From Chloroflexota bacterium (lineage in GTDB: Bacteria; Chloroflexota; UBA11872), in the NCBI GenBank assembly GCA_026707185.1, contig JAPOXI010000045.1:1-22258 (forward strand): a stretch of 22,258 nt of DNA, in the 5' to 3' direction. Shown here in pieces: positions 21,934 to 22,258 of this stretch. Each line of letters begins with the position of its first letter. The first letter of the stretch is position 1. Below the pieces are notes generated by a model, which saw only the letters and a program-made list of their open reading frames with translations, did not search any database and was not told where the DNA came from. A program made the translations under genes and the position numbers.

Positions 21934-22258
21934 CTACCAGTTAACCCGACGACTGAAGTAGCGGTGCCAGCGGCGCCAGACGCCCTTGCCGTAGAAGGCC
22001 TCTTCCTGACGCTCGATGATGACGGCCTCGGTGGTAAGGATCTGCGACGCCAGGCCGGCGGCGTTATAGGGACTGAACGCCTTCAGGATGTCGGGGAAGG
22101 CGGAACGCCACAGCGACCGGAACAGCAGCAGCCCCAAAGATAGCAGGAAGAGCACGGGCACCGCGCTGGATTCGCGCAAGAAGGGGGCCAGCGCCAGCAG
22201 CAGCTGAGCCAGCATGTCCACACAGAGAAGGATTACAACCTGCGTGTAGATGCGCCGC
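21934..22258 (-). CDS. Small membrane protein of unknown function, probably partial
   Basis: The stop is TAG 21934-21936 and the frame stays open to the window edge. A GTG at 22219-22221 and ATG at 22213-22215 are possible starts, but neither has a ribosome-binding site. The upstream residues (IYTQVVILLCVDMLAQLLLALAPFL) make one unbroken hydrophobic stretch, so the true start may lie outside. A second membrane segment (VPVLFLLSLGLLLF) follows, then a soluble part (SAFPDILKAFSPYNAAGLASQILTTEAVI...) and a basic, aromatic tail (WRRWHRYFSRRVNW). I do not recognise the family. Confidence 0.5.
   Translation of the reverse strand, partial: RRIYTQVVILLCVDMLAQLLLALAPFLRESSAVPVLFLLSLGLLLFRSLWRSAFPDILKAFSPYNAAGLASQILTTEAVIIERQEEAFYGKGVWRRWHRYFSRRVNW

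Noticed and set aside
1..22258. CRISPR array, insertion sequence, rRNA genes or complete tRNA genes
   Set aside because: No regularly spaced repeats apart from the 21-bp coding repeats, no transposase-like protein, and no rRNA-like or full tRNA-like sequence was seen on reading the window.

Overview
The window is GC-rich, densely coding bacterial DNA with short intergenic gaps. I infer Chloroflexota (Dehalococcoidia/SAR202-like or a related uncultured, possibly host-associated lineage). The grounds are a secreted protein carrying the 'FERG/FGAP' LGFP-like repeat typical of extracellular Chloroflexota proteins, a dapA-udg-rnj-ftsK neighbourhood, and several members each of the Gfo/Idh, DapA, MFS and SDR families. 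No 16S or other marker gene is present, so the phylum call is moderate at best.

Layout. 1-1026 (+): end of an ABC ATPase and its overlapping permease. 1065-1937 (-): a HicB/HicA toxin-antitoxin pair followed by an in-frame coding remnant; all three segments share one reading frame, separated by TAG codons, and hicA has no ATG/GTG start. 2096-12609: a carbohydrate-type accessory cluster. It holds a DapA-family aldolase/lyase, an orphan Tat-type lipoprotein solute-binding protein, an SDR dehydrogenase, a sugar-phosphate-isomerase-like TIM barrel, an MFS exporter-type permease, two divergently transcribed Gfo/Idh-like proteins that both lack the usual EKP lysine, and a secreted 801-aa GH99-like protein. 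12720-15789 (+): a second MFS protein, then two tandem, roughly three-quarters identical LacI/periplasmic-binding-type sensor proteins without any helix-turn-helix domain. Their duplicated leaders make the whole repeat unit 932 bp.

15852-21304 (-): a housekeeping operon, dapA, family-4 uracil-DNA glycosylase, RNase J, FtsK/SpoIIIE. The UDG ends in QLSLF, a textbook DNA-polymerase clamp-binding motif. Upstream of it are a membrane-anchored coiled-coil protein built on 21-bp repeats and a small membrane protein that runs off the window.

The most notable non-coding element is a perfect 16-bp parS centromere site (TGTTTCACGTGAAACA, 5616-5631) in the short gap upstream of the SDR gene. Beside it is a tRNA T-arm-like sequence. 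Together with ftsK 10 kb away, parS suggests a chromosomal and possibly origin-proximal location. The accessory block may act as a glycan or sugar-acid use module: a secreted GH99-like protein and lipoprotein binder outside the cell, MFS permeases in the membrane, and oxidoreductases, an isomerase and an aldolase-type lyase inside. The cytosolic sensor pair would report ligand. That assembly is inference from neighbourhood only.
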